64,000 nt of DNA. Origin: Rhodotorula mucilaginosa (Eukaryota; Basidiomycota; Microbotryomycetes; Sporidiobolales; Sporidiobolaceae). Position 1 is the first letter of the stretch. Each line of letters begins with the position of its first letter. The position numbers were made by a program, and so were the translations under genes. This document shows positions 41,409 to 57,806 of this stretch, one piece after another. Location: assembly GCA_034406715.1 (NCBI GenBank), contig CP137867.1, positions 496,001-560,000 on the forward strand, written 5' to 3'. The notes under the pieces are model-generated. The model made no database searches and was not told the origin of the DNA. It worked only from the letters and a program-made list of their open reading frames with translations.

Positions 41409-42176
41409 GCTTCCGCTCGAGGAAGAGAGGCCTGGAAGATTGACTCGAGGTGGACCTTGCCCGAGAGACCCTTGCCGCCGAGGAAGACGTCGGCGTACCC
41501 CGAGTCGGTGATCTTCGGGAAGCCCGTTTTCTTCTTGATGTAGAACGCGACGTCCTTGAGGTCGCATTGGACCTGTATACAATGATAGAGTCAGCGGCTG
41601 GACCGGTTGAGCGTACGGGAAGGCGCATCGGCTGACCTGAGAGAACGAGACCCAGAACGAGTGCTTCGACACGTCGCCGAGCTGGTCGAATTGCGACAGC
41701 TTGAAGTAGTTCCTCGCCTCGATCTCGAAGATGTTCGGGAGGAGGTTGGCAGTCTCCAGCGTCAGGTTCTGCGGGCGGAAAGTGGGTCAGTGAAATGTGT
41801 CGATTACCCATGTTCCCCTTTTTGTTCGCCGTTCCGCCCCCGCACCGCCCCGAGCGCGCCGCTTACCTCGACCACCAAGTCGACATCCTTGCTGGCTCTA
41901 GACGAGTACTGTAGCAGCGCGGGGACGAGTCGATGACCACGGGACTCCGCTTGCACCGTGATCGACATACATTTTGAGCATGAACATTCTCTGGTAGATT
42001 GCGTTTCAGAGAGCAACCATTGCCTGCAAGCGCAACTCACTGAATGGGTTACGGCATGGACAGCAAACTAGGGTAACTACAGCCTCGTATCGAAAGACTC
42101 TGTACAAGGGCGAACGAGGCCGAGGGGTAACGAGGAAGGTCCGTGACGGGTAGTGGTATCGAGCGCAATCGGGGGC
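41409..42176. other. Intergenic containing a gene fragment
   Basis: 768 bp between the aldolase stop (plus) and the HAM1-like stop (minus). Bases 41442-41895 are a fragment of the HAM1-like gene. The rest (41896-42176) is presumed shared 3' UTR with no recognised feature. Confidence 0.6.
41442..41895 (-). pseudogene. Duplicated fragment of the HAM1-like gene
   Basis: This 454-bp stretch matches 42884-43337 at a constant offset of 1,442 bp with, by my reading, two differences. It carries the 3' part of one HAM1-like exon's 5' neighbour, the whole 132-nt middle exon with both flanking introns, and part of the next exon, in the same orientation. It has no start codon or promoter of its own. It lies 281 bp downstream of the parent gene's stop and 34 bp from the aldolase stop. 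It is a recent partial copy, likely non-functional as protein, though it lies in the 3' UTR zone of both neighbours. Confidence 0.9.
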
Positions 42177-45100
42177 TTAGGCCTTGTAGGCGGACGCCGG
42201 CTGGGTCGACGCACCGTGGCCGTGCGAGTTGCTGGTGCTCTTGGCACTGACGGCGTGACCGCCGACGATGTCGAAAGCGGGCGACTCCCAGCCGACGTTG
42301 CCGGTCTTGCGGGCGTTCTCCTTCTGCACCTCCATCTTGGCCAGCGTCGAGTCCGGTGCCTCCCAGTTGACTGCACACGGCACAGCAAGTCAGTTATTAA
42401 TCGAGAGACGCCTTAAGAAGCAGATTGGAACGTACCGAGCTTGTCATGCGGGTCGAGAGTGAGCGAGAACTTGCCATCCGCTGCGAAACGGCCGAACATG
42501 GTCAGCGAAAGGGTCACGGACATGGTGAAATAGCGTCGCTACACTCACGAGCAAGCTCCTCGGCGCGCTCCTTCTTGCGCTCGGCCTCGTTCTTCTTGGT
42601 GTTGAACGACTGCTTGAGAGCGTCGATCTTCGACGTGCCCTCCTGCTGCTTGGCGTCCTCGAGACGCTCCGACAGGTCGCTGAGCTGCATGTCGAGCTGC
42701 TCAAGACCGCTGCGGACGGCAGCCTCAAGGGCCTTGGTGACCGCCGACTTGATGAGGCCGGTGGCGAGAGGGCGGAGGAAGTTGATAAGGGTGGCGTGCT
42801 TCGAGTCGCGGACGGCGAACTTGAGCTTGTCGATCTTCATATCGACATTGACGACCTTGAAGGCATGGTGCTTGCGGCCGGTCGACTCGAGGTGGACTTT
42901 GCCCGAGAGACCCTTGCCGCCGAGGAAGACGTCGGCGTACCCCGAGTCGGTGATCTTCGGGAAGCCCGTTTTCTTCTTGATGTAGAACGCGACGTCCTTG
43001 AGGTCGCATTGGACCTGTATACAATGATAGAGTCAGCGGCTGGACCGGTTGAGCGTACGGGAAGGCGCATCGGCTGACCTGAGAGAACGAGACCCAGAAC
43101 GAGTGCTTCGACACGTCGCCGAGCTGGTCGAATTGCGACAGCTTGAAGTAGTTCCTCGCCTCGATCTCGAAGATGTTCGGGAGGAGGTTGGCAGTCTCCA
43201 GCGTCAGGTTCTGCGGGCGGAAAGTGGGTCAGTGAAATGTGTCGATTACCCATGTTCCCCTTTTTGTTCGCCGTTCCGCCCCCGCACCGCCCCGAGCGCG
43301 CCGCTTACCTCGACAACCAAGTCGACATCCTTGCTGGTGTACTCTGCACGAGGTATAGGGACGTATCCGATTTGCTGGAAGAGCGTCGGGAGGATGACCT
43401 TGCGGATATCGGTCCAGAGCTCCGGCTTCCAAGTGATGTTGCCCTCCGAGTTCAGGAACAGGTCGGTGACGAGCGACTTGACCGACTCGCCGAGGCGCTG
43501 GTTGAGTCCGTCGTCGGCGTACGCGGTGAAGAAGCCCTGGACGGCGTTGAAGAAGTTGTCCTTGTGGCCCGAGTACTTGCCGTTCTGCGGGTCCCAGTAG
43601 TGCTTGCCCGACTCGCGCAGCTCGCGGCCACGACGGTCGGCCTCGTCCTTCATGATGTAGCCCGGCTCCTGCAGGCAGAGGCGGATGTAGTGGTCGAGTT
43701 CGCGGAACCACGAACGGAGGCCGTCGTCGTTCTTGGCGTCGGTGTAGAGCTGGTCGACCGAGTCAAAGATCGGCTGCATCGACTGGCCGTTGGCGAACCG
43801 CTCGAGGATGGAGCGGAGCTCGGCCGTCGCGTTCTGGAAGTTGCCGTCGTGGCGGACGGTCGCGGCCGTGCCGCCCGACTGCTGAGTCGCCGACTTGGCC
43901 TGGACCTGGTAGTGCTCGGCCTTGTCGAGGAAGAAGTCGATGGCGGCCTGGTAGTCCTGGTGGCGCTGGCACTCGACGATGACCTTCTTGAGGCGGTAGA
44001 CGAAGCGGTCGATGCGCTCCTGCGGGAGCTTCTCGTGCATGTAGTCCTGCAGACCGGTCTCGAGGTCAGCTTTCCTCGTCAAAGAAGCGTGAGCAAGCGT
44101 GGCGTATGGACTACACACCTTGGCCTTCTGGACGCCCTCGTCAGCGCGGTCCTTGTGCTCGTCCGGAACCTTGGCGAGGATCTTGTTCTTGAGGCCCTGA
44201 GCCTCCTCCCTCGCCTGACCGGCGCCAGCCTCCTTGCCAGCCTGAGCGCGAGCACGAGCTTCGTCCTGCTGCTGCTGGTCGAGACCGCTCGCGCCGGAGA
44301 AGTTGCCACCCTGGGCGGAGGCGAAGTTGCCACCCTGGGCGGAGGCGAAGTTGCCGCCCTGCGCCGACGAGAAGCCGCCCTGCGAGGTCGAGAGGGTCTG
44401 ACCCGGCTGGGTCTGGAGGGTCGAGCCGGTCGAGCCAGCGGTCGGGACGCCACCAAAGTACGGCGGCTGGCCGTTGTGGTGCGCATCGGCGCCGACGACG
44501 CCAGTCGAGCCGACGGCGCCGGTCGAGCCGTAAGCGGTCGAGTCGTGCGGCAAGCCGGTCGAGCCGTAAGACTGGCCGGTCGAGCCGTAGGCCTGGCCGG
44601 TCGAGGCACCGTGCTGCTGGGCAGTGTTCGCGGCGACACCGGCAGCCTCGCGAGCCGAGCCGATGTGACCGGTCGCGGGACCAGCCTGCGACTGCTGACC
44701 CTGGTCGGCAGCGTTGGCGACGTTCTGGCCGCGAGACTTGACATCGTCCTTGAGCTCCTGCTTGAGCGAGTTCTTCTGGTCGCGCGCGTCCTGGAGCTGC
44801 TCCTTCTTCTCCTGGAGACCGGTGTCCGGAACACTCGAGTTGTGGTCGCGCTTCTCACCGTTCGGGCCGACCCACTGGTTCGAGGGCGCGGGCTCGTCAA
44901 TCTGACGGAGCTGGTCCTCGTTCGGGCGAGCGACCTCGGCGACCTTGGCGGCGCCGTCAGCGGCGACGTCGCGTCCGAGGATACCGATGTCCTTCAGGAG
45001 CTTGCGAGCCTCCGAGTTGGTGAAGATGAGCTTTCCGAGGGTACGGAGGTGCTCGACGGCCTGCTGGCCGTCCTGCTGCATCTGCTCCTGGTCGGTTCCG

Positions 45101-45987
45101 GTCGAGACATTCTTGACGTCCTTGGACGACGGAAGCGACGTCTTGCGGGTGTGGTAGCTGTTGTGAGAGACGGTATGGTCAATGCCGAGTACGAAGGCAG
45201 GAGACGAGTGCTCCGGAATACACGTACATGAAGTTCTGGATCGCCTCGTCGTCGTTCTTCTCGGCAACGATCGTCCGGATGGTACGGATGATATCTGTAC
45301 AAGATCAACGTGGTTAGTTCAGAAGCGCTCTCAGTCAAAGTCACGAAGCAGCGACGTACCCCGGCTGTCCTCAACAAGGGTGCGGCCGTCCTTGGAGAGC
45401 TTGCGCTCGTCGATTGGCGAGTGGTCGACGATGTAGTCGAGGGTCTCGAGGCATTGCCTAAACGGGGAACTCGAATCAATTCTCGTCCAATCATGCGTTG
45501 TTGAGATGTTGGCAGCTCACTTGTTGTTCGGGGTCTTGCCCTCACGGAATGCCTGGATACTGCGGGCGCTCGAATGGCCAAGTCAGCAGGGGAAACGCCG
45601 GCGCCGTCGCATTCGCGGTTTCGCCAAACGCACACTCCATAGAGCTTGAGCTTGCGGTCGGCGTCGATAGCCTTGTACGCGGGGTCGCTGTACGTTAGAG
45701 GGAACGTCGTCAGCTACTCCGAACATGTACTCGCTCCGGGATGAAATCTTTGCGCCGACAATACAGTCAAATAATACTCACGTAGGGGAGGTCACAGCAT
45801 TCTTGCTCGGATGCTCGCTGCGAGGGGGAGCAAGAGAAAAGGGAGGAACAAAAGTGCGACGTCATGGCGAAATCGGATTGAGCGAGATGAAAAAAGGAGG
45901 CTTGAATCAGCGGCCGCCTCGACATACAGCGCGACGCGGTTGTACTTACGAGATCTCCTTGACGTGTTGTCCGGTCGTAGGTGCCAT
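42177..45987 (-). CDS. HAM1-like (DUF5923/DUF4449-type) large fungal protein
   Basis: Eleven exons: 45987-45950, 45687-45634, 45559-45521, 45457-45360, 45294-45228, 45157-44119, 44046-43309, 43210-43079, 43014-42549, 42480-42436 and 42370-42177, giving 969 residues. The N-terminal part (DPAYKAIDADRKLKLYGV, GKTPNNKQCLETLDYIVDHS, DIIRTIRTIVAEKND) and the C-terminal part (LWTDIRKVILPTLFQQIGYV, SKHSFWVSFSQVQCDLKDVA, GYADVFLGGKGLSGKVHLES) match my memory of fungal HAM1-type proteins, whose C-terminal half has been compared with lipid-binding BPI/TULIP folds. Function is not established. The middle is rich in Gln/Ala/Gly, with short tandem repeats such as STGQ/YGSTG and GGNFASAQ. The intron 44047-44118 is 72 nt, in frame and stop-free, so retention would add 24 residues. 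A 454-bp piece of this gene is duplicated downstream. Confidence 0.85.
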
Positions 45988-46663
45988 TGTTGTATGGCAG
46001 GGGAGGAGAGGGATCTGCAACCGCGACGTCGAGTTCGTCGGTCGATCGAGGTGGGGCGCAGCCAGGCGATCCTGGGGGTCAGCGGAGGAGAGCAGCAGGG
46101 AGGGGACAGAGGCCGCGAACTCACGGGTAAGGGTGAAAGTGTTCGCTTCGAGATAAGAGAAGGTGCACTGAACAGTGCGTGAGGAGGGCAAGAGCAAGCC
46201 AAGTGAGAGCCCTCGAGGCGCATCACCGCTTGCCTCGACGCGCGAGCGAGTCGTGACATCACCAACAGCTTGTCCTTCAGCTTGAAACTGCGGATCCAAT
46301 CTCGACACGTCACTCAGTAATCGGCTCTTAGTAATACGATCGGATCGCCCCGAGCTCTCCACGTACGGCCAGAGCTTCAGGCCACACGCATACTGTAAAT
46401 ACTTACGCCTTGCATCTTGCGTGGCTCTGCAGATCTGTGACTGCAGCGAGAGTCCTTCTGCGGCGATCATCACTCCGCCAGGTGTCGGGACTCGATCTGC
46501 AGACTTGCAACACCGCTGCAGGGATGCGCGATTTTCGGGCAGTTCTCGATTGTAGGGGATGAGAGTGGAGAAGAGTGCGTTGCGCATGTACAGTACAGCT
46601 ATGAACACAAACAAGCGGAAGGGGGATAGCATGCAGTCAAGTGGTCGACTCGAAGCGACTGCC
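45988..46663. other. Intergenic: HAM1-like promoter and CTR 3' region
   Basis: 676 bp between two minus-strand genes. Open frames here have no recognisable protein. It should contain the HAM1-like promoter. Confidence 0.5.
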
Positions 46664-47883
46664 TCAGCAGCAGCATTCGCCACTGGTGTGTTGTGGAGGC
46701 GGACCTTCAACCGCGCCCGTATCCCTCTGCAACGCAAACATGTGCGTCAGTATCCGAGGGTAGAAGAAAGGCGCTCTAGAGAGGAGAGGATCGCGAACGT
46801 ACGCCAAAGATGCCATATCCCGCAGCACCGCCAGCGATGATGGCTGCAATTCCGGCGAGGTGGGCGAACATCAGCACCTTTGCACATGAAGCGAGACGAA
46901 CTTACTCGAGGACTTACCCAAGATGACGCCGCCGTTGAAGTACATGGCGAGGAGCATGCAGATGTAGCTGACTCCAAACGTGATCCCGTAAAGGACGGTC
47001 CGGATTGCGTGTTCCTTGACGCTCGGACTGTCGTCGAAAGTGGGCAGGATGGGCGTCAGGATCCGGTTGCTACTGCTCAGGGCCTGCGACTGTGCTCTGT
47101 CGAAGAACGCGGGGTGCTACCAGCGGAAGCGATAGATGGCGCGCAGGGGCTTGCCAAGCGGCGGTGTCGGAAGGACCGGCACCAGCCGAAAAGGGATCCA
47201 AGCCGAGGCATCAAACGGAGACGACGACTCACCGGAAAGGCGCCGGCTCGGGAGCCTCTCCCTTCAGAGTGTTCTGCGCGAGGTTTTGAAGCGCCGCCGC
47301 CTCGCGACGGTAATACGCCAGGCGGATCCGGCGATCATACACGCGCGATAAGCGACGGACCCCTTCGAGGGCGACGACCATGAAGAAGATCTGTACCAGC
47401 GAAACAGTTGTCAGCGCTTTTCCTTTCGTGGCCGGCGGGGGTGGCAGGGAGTGGGAACGTACGCCGATGAGACTGCCGACGTAGTCACCGACGCCGCGAA
47501 CGCGCCATGAGCTCGTCAGGAAGCAGGCTGTTCGCACCATCGTTGAATAGTAGTGAGCAGGTGTTTTTGTGTGTCTAGGCAAGAGAGAGACAGTGGACGC
47601 ACCATCGGTCGTGTACCAGTTCCACAGCATCGAGATCTGGACAGCGCAGCAGGGCGGATGAGCATCGTCAGTAAGGCGACCAGGTATACAGGGTGCCAAA
47701 AAAGAATGGTCGAAGCAGGTGAAGTAGACCCAAGAGGGGGTGAGGAGGTGAGAAAGGGAGGAGACGGGCAAGAATCTCCTGACTCACTTTGCACGAGCCT
47801 CCCATGTCCATGCCACCGTGCGAGCTGCTCGTACTGTTACCGCTTCCCATGTCCATACCCGACATGTCATGACTCATGTCCAT
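46664..47883 (-). CDS. CTR-family copper transporter
   Basis: Seven exons: 47883-47788, 47636-47603, 47527-47463, 47390-47233, 47096-46918, 46843-46803 and 46726-46664, giving 211 residues. The N-terminus is Met/His-rich (MDMSHDMSGMDMG, HGGMDMGG), the copper-capturing ectodomain. MLWNWY precedes membrane segment 1 (GSLIGIFFMVVALEGVRR). Segment 2 holds the MxxxM copper gate (MLLAMYFNGG) and segment 3 has GxxxG packing (AIIAGGAAGYGIFG). The protein ends in a Cys cluster (GECCC), the usual cytosolic hand-off site. CTR proteins form trimers that import Cu(I) across the plasma membrane or release it from vacuoles. The acceptor at 47097 was chosen because an upstream candidate brings an in-frame stop. 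Confidence 0.93.
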
Positions 47884-48957
47884 CGTGTCTGATTAGGTCT
47901 AGAGACGAGGTGCGTGCGGAGGGAGGGTCCGGGTCAGGGTTCGCACGGACCAATCGGAATTCGGCCTCGTTCGTTCGGAGACGCTTTTCTCGCTCGCTAG
48001 GGCGAGAGGCGCCTCGCGAAAGGTCTTACGTACATATTGAGTATCAGGAGAATGCGGAGAGCAAGGAGCGCGGGGCGGAAAGCGAGGTTGAAGTTTTGAG
48101 GCGGAGTGATGGGAAGGAGGGAGAGAGGCGTCGACCGGACTGTCCGGCGAGCCAGCGCGCGCGCCTTTGCCTTGAGCCGAAGCTCTGCGAAGGTTTTCTA
48201 CAGCCATGAAGGATCCGTTATCATCGTAGCGTCGTGGTGTAGAGCAAGATCTGTCTGTCGACACGAACCGAGAGGGAGCATCCTCGCGCGCAGGTCGATT
48301 TTCCTCATGTAGACAGCATCGCCGAGGGCCGAGATAGGCTGGAGGAGTGCATAGGATGGTGTGAGCATCCCTCCAGCTCTACTAGGGCGGTCCCGAGGCG
48401 TAGACAGCGTGCGGGAGCTGCGAGATGAGGAGGACGTCGCGGAGCCGAAGAGGCGGACGAGATCGAGCGCCCCAGAGCTTGGCGCCGGCGAGAGGAAGCA
48501 CCGACTCGGTGCGGCATAATCGCTGACTCTCCCTGAAGGCTTCTCAAGCGCCCAAGTGTCCAGGAAGGGGGGCAGAGAAGGATGTCTGATCAGGACGAGG
48601 GGTTCCGCGCGACAACACGATGAGCAAGAAAATTTGGAACAGGGTCTCGCTCGCCGGCGACCCGCTGCGCTATTTTTGCGACTCGCCATTTCGCAACTCT
48701 TTCGGGTTTGTAGAGACTCCCATACCCTTGGAGATCAAGCAAGCAAGTGGACCTCGAATCGGGGACGTGTGGAGGTGGTTGCAGGTCGGGAAATCCTACT
48801 CCAACAACCATTTTTCCACACCTCAGCCGCGGTTGTGCCTGCAGGTCGGAGAGCACCTGTCAGTCGGCCAATCTCTTGACGAAGGAGAATCCTCGAGAGC
48901 AGTGAGGGGGTCAAACGCCACGCTGCACAGTACGCCGGAAAGAGACCCTCGCCGAGC
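47884..48957. other. Intergenic: CTR promoter and TAP42 3' region
   Basis: The longest single-copy gene-free stretch, 1,074 bp. It should carry the copper-regulated promoter of the CTR gene, but I could not pick out a convincing Mac1/Cuf1 site by eye. Plus-strand open frames around 48060-48997 do not resemble a protein. Confidence 0.5.
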
Positions 48958-50437
48958 TCACATGTTGCCTTCTCCCTTTCGGTGCGCATCGCGATGATCG
49001 TCCCACTCCCTCGCCTTCTTGAGCCCCTTCTCCTCTTCCTCATACCCCTTTACCGTATCCTCTTCCTTCTCGGCCTGTTCGTCCCTCTCGGCCTGCTCGA
49101 CCGCCTCGCTCGTGCTGGGACCCCCACCCTGGAGGACGTTGCCGCGCTCTTGCTCGCGGTCGAGGAACTCGTCGATCGTCATGGTCGGGAGGCGGTGTCC
49201 GTCCCGGAAGACTTCGGATTGCAGGCGGAGGCGAGTCGACAAGGGACCGGATTTGGACGGTAGGATGGTGAACGGTCGGAGAACCTTGCCGTCATTGCTC
49301 AAGACCGGACCGTCCTCTTTCGGCAAGACGTCGAGTCGCCATCGTCGCTCCTCATCATCGACGTCGCCCGCTTCGTTTCCTCGGGCGGTCCTCGAGTCCG
49401 CGCTTGCGCCGTGTCCCTCGCTACCGAGCTCTTCGATCCTAGCTCCCGGCCTCGACGACGGGATCTCGCTCATCCTGATCCCGTGCTGCAAGATCTCGAT
49501 TTCCTGCTCGATACTGTCCAGCTCGGCGTGTGCGCGCAAGTAGTGCAGAGTCAACAAGTTGATGAGCAGCGGCCTCGCGACCGACTCGCCCTCATCATCG
49601 TCGGAAGAGAGAAAGTCCTCCGCTTCTTCTCCCTCGGATGATGCGGTGACTGGCGGGACGGGAGGAGGTGCGAGTTTTGCGGTCGACGAGATCGAGGTCG
49701 AGGCGAGCGAGGAAGTCAGGTCGGCCGGGGTGGTCGGGACGGCGGATCCGCGGGTGCGACGTTTTCTCCGCCTCTTGCGCAGTTCCTGGAGTCACACCCA
49801 TCAGTTCGGCAAACACAGACTTTGGTTTGTACCGTTTCCGTGATTGAGCAAGGAACAGCCGGGCGAGACTCACCTCGAGGGTGGCTTTGATCTCCTTTTC
49901 CATCTTGAACTGGGCAATCTTGCCGGCCCTCCTCCTCGCCGGGTCGACCTCTCCCGCCTTGGGCCCCGCGAGAGTCTTTCTCCTATCCTGACCAACGACC
50001 TCGTATTTCTCTACGCTGTCGACATAGCGCTTGAAGGCGGTCTGCGCGCGGTGGAGCCACTCGAGGCGTTGAGAGCCTCCCTTTGTGCGGACGAGGAGGC
50101 ACAGCTGGGCTTCGAGGGCGGGGACGAGGAGGGCGCGGAGGTCACGGGTCGAGATGTCTTCGAGGGTTTCGTTGGGCGAGAATACGCCGAGGTGGGCGAC
50201 GAGCGAGGCGCAGAGGGTCAAGTCGGACAGGGTGGTCGAGATGAGAGACTGTTCCAGCGGTGTCAGCCGGTCAGCGCTGGCAGGAGTACGAGAGGTCCCA
50301 TCGACGGTACTCGCCTGTATGGCTGGATCGTTGGGCGAGGGTGCGTTGGTGGCCTTGTCGGCATGACGGAGTGAGCGAGTGAGCAGCTGGCCGAGCGTCA
50401 AATCCGACTCGGCTGCCTCGTCGTGGGTAGAAGCCAT
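48958..50437 (-). CDS. tap42: TAP42/alpha4 (IGBP1) PP2A-associated protein
   Basis: Two exons: 50437-49874 and 49785-48958, giving 463 residues. The N-terminal helical half has TPLEQSLISTTLSDLTLCAS, RLEWLHRAQTAFKRYVDSVE, and a basic KIAQFKMEKEIKATLEELRK stretch, typical of alpha4/Tap42. The C-terminus has RPFTILPSKSG, RLRLQSEVFRDGHRLPTMTI and DEFLDREQERGNVLQGGG, the conserved TAP42 end. Tap42 binds the catalytic subunits of PP2A-like phosphatases downstream of TOR and controls nutrient signalling. An acidic Ser/Glu insert lies between the halves. It diverges from RAB6 over 168 bp. Confidence 0.93.
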
Positions 50438-50605
50438 GTTCTTGTGGATGTTCCTGGCGTTCTGTATACAGTCACTCGTGGTCTTAAAGTGTGCAGAGCG
50501 AGTCGAAGAGGCTGTCGCCCCGCCATCTCCCCATGAGCCCTTTCTTCCCGCTTCTCCTCGTTCGCTCCCCTTTTCTACGCTATTGAAGGACGGACTACTA
50601 CGGCC
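50438..50605. promoter_or_regulatory. Short bidirectional promoter between TAP42 and RAB6
   Basis: 168 bp between the divergent start codons, including a pyrimidine-rich stretch near 50515-50580. Shared control is possible; no specific element is claimed. Confidence 0.45.
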
Positions 50606-52067
<1,462 letters not shown>

Positions 52068-52665
52068 GCCGCCTGCCCTGCCCTCCCTCCGACGCCGACT
52101 CGGCGCTCCTGCTCGCACTCTTCTAGACCTTCCGAGGACATCTATTCCTTCTGACTCCGGTCCGTGACTTCGTTGCACCTTTCCGATGTCCCCATATGCA
52201 GAGGTATCGATGCTCCCCCCTCGCTATCTTGTCGTTCTTCTCCCTTCGTGAACCCTCTTTCCCTTCTTTTTTTTGTCACTCCCGTTCCTCGCCCCCTCTC
52301 TCTTCTTTGCGTGTATAGGTGTACTGCGCGTATCACTTGGACGTGTTTCCCTCCCTTCCTGCAATGCGCTGTATCGGTACTTTGTTTTCTACCTCGACTC
52401 GACTTTCTTTGAGATGGCCGCGTGCAACGAGCAGAGCGGTCATCACTGCTCTCTCCCTCCTTCCCCTCGTCTGCATACGCTCGTGCGCCGAGTTCTGACT
52501 TGACTGCTCTTCCGCTTGTCCATCTCGAAATCGGGCGAAGCGCAAGAGTCAGACATCGCTCCCGCAAGGTCTCCTCGGTCGGACCGACGAAAGATCTCCC
52601 TCGAGTTGCTACATCTCGACCCCAGTTCAGAGCTCCGTACAGCAACGGGAGGACAGACAGTCAAG
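52068..52665. other. Intergenic: RAB6 3' region and TB2/DP1 promoter
   Basis: About 600 bp, pyrimidine-rich near 52230-52310. No gene was found. Confidence 0.5.
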
Positions 52666-54229
52666 ATGTTCTACTACCTGTGCAAGGTGATCAGGTACGT
52701 CTCGACTCCTCCTCGCTTACTGCACATCATCATCGTCGCTCGCAGCTCTTCATCATCAGATCGTGAAGACCGAGCGATGCTGGGATTTGTTGCAGAGGGA
52801 TCGAGCGTCTTGTCCACGCGCTGACGCGCATTACTGCTTGCTCATACCCTGGTCCCCCAACTCCGCGCGATCCTACTCTCCTCGACGATCGCCCGCCCGC
52901 TGCGCCCCACCTGCCTGCCTTCCTCGCCTTCCCAAATATCCTCCCCTCCCTCCCGCGCAACTAAACAGCACCGCCGCGAGTCTCCTCTATCCCACCTATG
53001 CCTCTTACAAAGCCCTCCGACCGGCGACGTCGGTCGGTCGAACTCCGGCGGATCAGGCCGCGCACTTGGAGCGGTGGCTCATGTTTTGGTGCGTCATGGG
53101 GTGCGTCGCACTGTGGGAACAGTGGGCCGAATGGGGTGTCAGTTGGTGAGTATCTCGGAAAGGGTCTTGTGCACTCCCGATCCCGTAAACAACCCTGCCG
53201 GGAATGTCGAAGCGCTCATTTCACTTTGTCCGGTCTCTTACGAACACCCTCTTCCTTCTTGACGCAGGTTCCCGTTCTACCACGAACTCAAGACACTCGT
53301 TGTGCTGTGGCTTGTCCTTCCGCAAATCCAGGTCAGTACTGCCTCCGCTCGAACGTTTCCCGTCCAGAATCGTGCAGCTTCGATCGAGTCTTCGGCAGCG
53401 TTGTCTCGTCCGGGAGCCAGCACTGACGAATGTCCCTCGTTACCAGGGCGCCACCTATATCTACATCAACCACCTGTCCCCCTTCCTGACTTCGCACGAG
53501 GGCGAGATCGACGCGGCGATGACGAACGCGCGCGCTTCCGCCACCAAGATGGGCATGGACTACCTGAACCGCGGACTGCGTCAAGCTCGCGCCTTTCTCC
53601 TCGGCAACCTCTTTGTGGAACCCAGCGCCGACGGCACCACTTCCACCGGGACCGAAACGCCTGCGCCGGACCGGCCGCCCGTGTTGGCCGAACCGGCGTT
53701 GATGAGCGGACAGCAGACGACTTCTGCTGCGGCCGTGTCCGGATTGGCTCGCTTCGCCGGTGGCTTGCTTCGACAGTACGCGCCTGCAGCCGTCGCGGCG
53801 GGCAATGTCCTCCTGCAACCGATGAACAAGACGGCTGCCTCGCCCTCGTCGTCGTCGTCGGCGGCGGCGACTTCGGCTCGTGCTGCCGGCTTGGCCGGCG
53901 CAGGACAGGACTCGGAAACTCGCCGACGAGCAGCTCGTTCGCGTCGCCAAGAACTCGAAGCTGAACTGGCCTCGCTCCACGATCCCGACGACGCGCCGCT
54001 CTCTTCTTCCGCAAGCGAAACCGAGTCGTCTTCGACGACGACGAAGGCTGGCGCCGGCGGCGGCGGCGGCGGGGTCGGGTCGCTCTCTTTCGTCGAGATT
54101 GTTGAAGCTGAAGCGAGGGAGTATGCGGCCTCGAGGGAGGCGGGCGGCGCGAGGAAGAGCGGTAGTTGGTTTGGCTGGAGTTCGAGCAGCGGCGGCGGCG
54201 GCGTCGACTCGGCCAAGAAGGACGCCTAG
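52666..54229 (+). CDS. TB2/DP1/HVA22 (REEP/Yop1) family ER-shaping protein with long C-terminal tail
   Basis: Exons 52666-52694, 52969-53145, 53268-53331 and 53447-54229, giving 350 residues. The family core spans about residues 5-115: SLLYPTYASYKALR, HLERWLMFWCVMGCVALWEQ, AEWGVSWFPFYHELKTLVVL and LPQIQGATYIYINHLSPFL. These membrane-hairpin proteins shape tubular ER, and yeast Yop1 binds Yip1/Rab machinery. The C-terminal about 210 residues are Ser/Ala/Gly-rich and hydrophilic and not part of the domain. Intron 1 is unusually long here (274 nt) and intron 3 has a GTCAGT donor. It lies next to RAB6 on the same strand. Confidence 0.9.
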
Positions 54230-54638
54230 GGTTTTGCGCGATCCTACAAGACCGCATGCATCCAGAGTCCAGGCGCCGGGTTCCGACCACCTTTTTCGCC
54301 CTCGCCACCGCCACCGATTGATGCCGCGGCTTTCTTCCCCCGTTCTCACTTTCCCCTCGTCGCGCTTGGCTGTCTCTCGTCTGTAGAATACTTGTTCCCT
54401 AGCTCATGTATCGCGTGCTATTGTTTCCTTCCGAGCTTAGGGCGGAGTCTAAAGAGCCGGGAATGATTTCCCCACCCGTGGTCGCCGCGGTGCCGAAGTC
54501 TTGCGGCGAGTCGCACGCGGTGCTACTCTCGCGTCCACGCCAGCTCCTTCCCGTGCAGGATCGACACGACGAGACACACTCTGTCCTTACCAGAGTCTTC
54601 GCATTGCCACTCGAGTAGTGCCCCGCGAGTCGACGAAA
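54230..54638. other. Intergenic: TB2/DP1 3' region and PFK-2 promoter
   Basis: 409 bp between tandem plus-strand genes. Nothing further was recognised. Confidence 0.5.
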
Positions 54639-57676
<3,038 letters not shown>

Positions 57677-57806
57677 AGTCTCTCTCTCTCTCTCTGGGTC
57701 TCGCGACGTCGTTACGGCCAGTCCTTGTGTATGCCAGCCCCGTGCCTGTTGTAGAGGAAATGCAAGTACAAAATCGTCTCTCTTGAGAATGTAGGCACGC
57801 GCTTCT

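Noticed and set aside
43237-45231. A 664-codon plus-strand frame opposite the HAM1-like gene
   Set aside because: It is Leu/Val/Arg-biased antisense of a GC-rich coding exon. The minus strand carries conserved motifs and consistent splice sites.
45946-46737. Minus-strand frame of about 263 codons between the HAM1-like and CTR genes
   Set aside because: It overlaps the first HAM1-like exon and the CTR last exon and lacks any motif. It is treated as chance.
47097-47116. Acceptor giving HPAFFDR in the CTR gene
   Set aside because: Phase from the preceding donor leads to a stop. The acceptor 20 nt downstream keeps the frame and the membrane segments.
48106-48997. Small plus-strand frames upstream of the CTR gene
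   Set aside because: Low-complexity and unlike any protein. The region is better read as promoter and 3' UTR.
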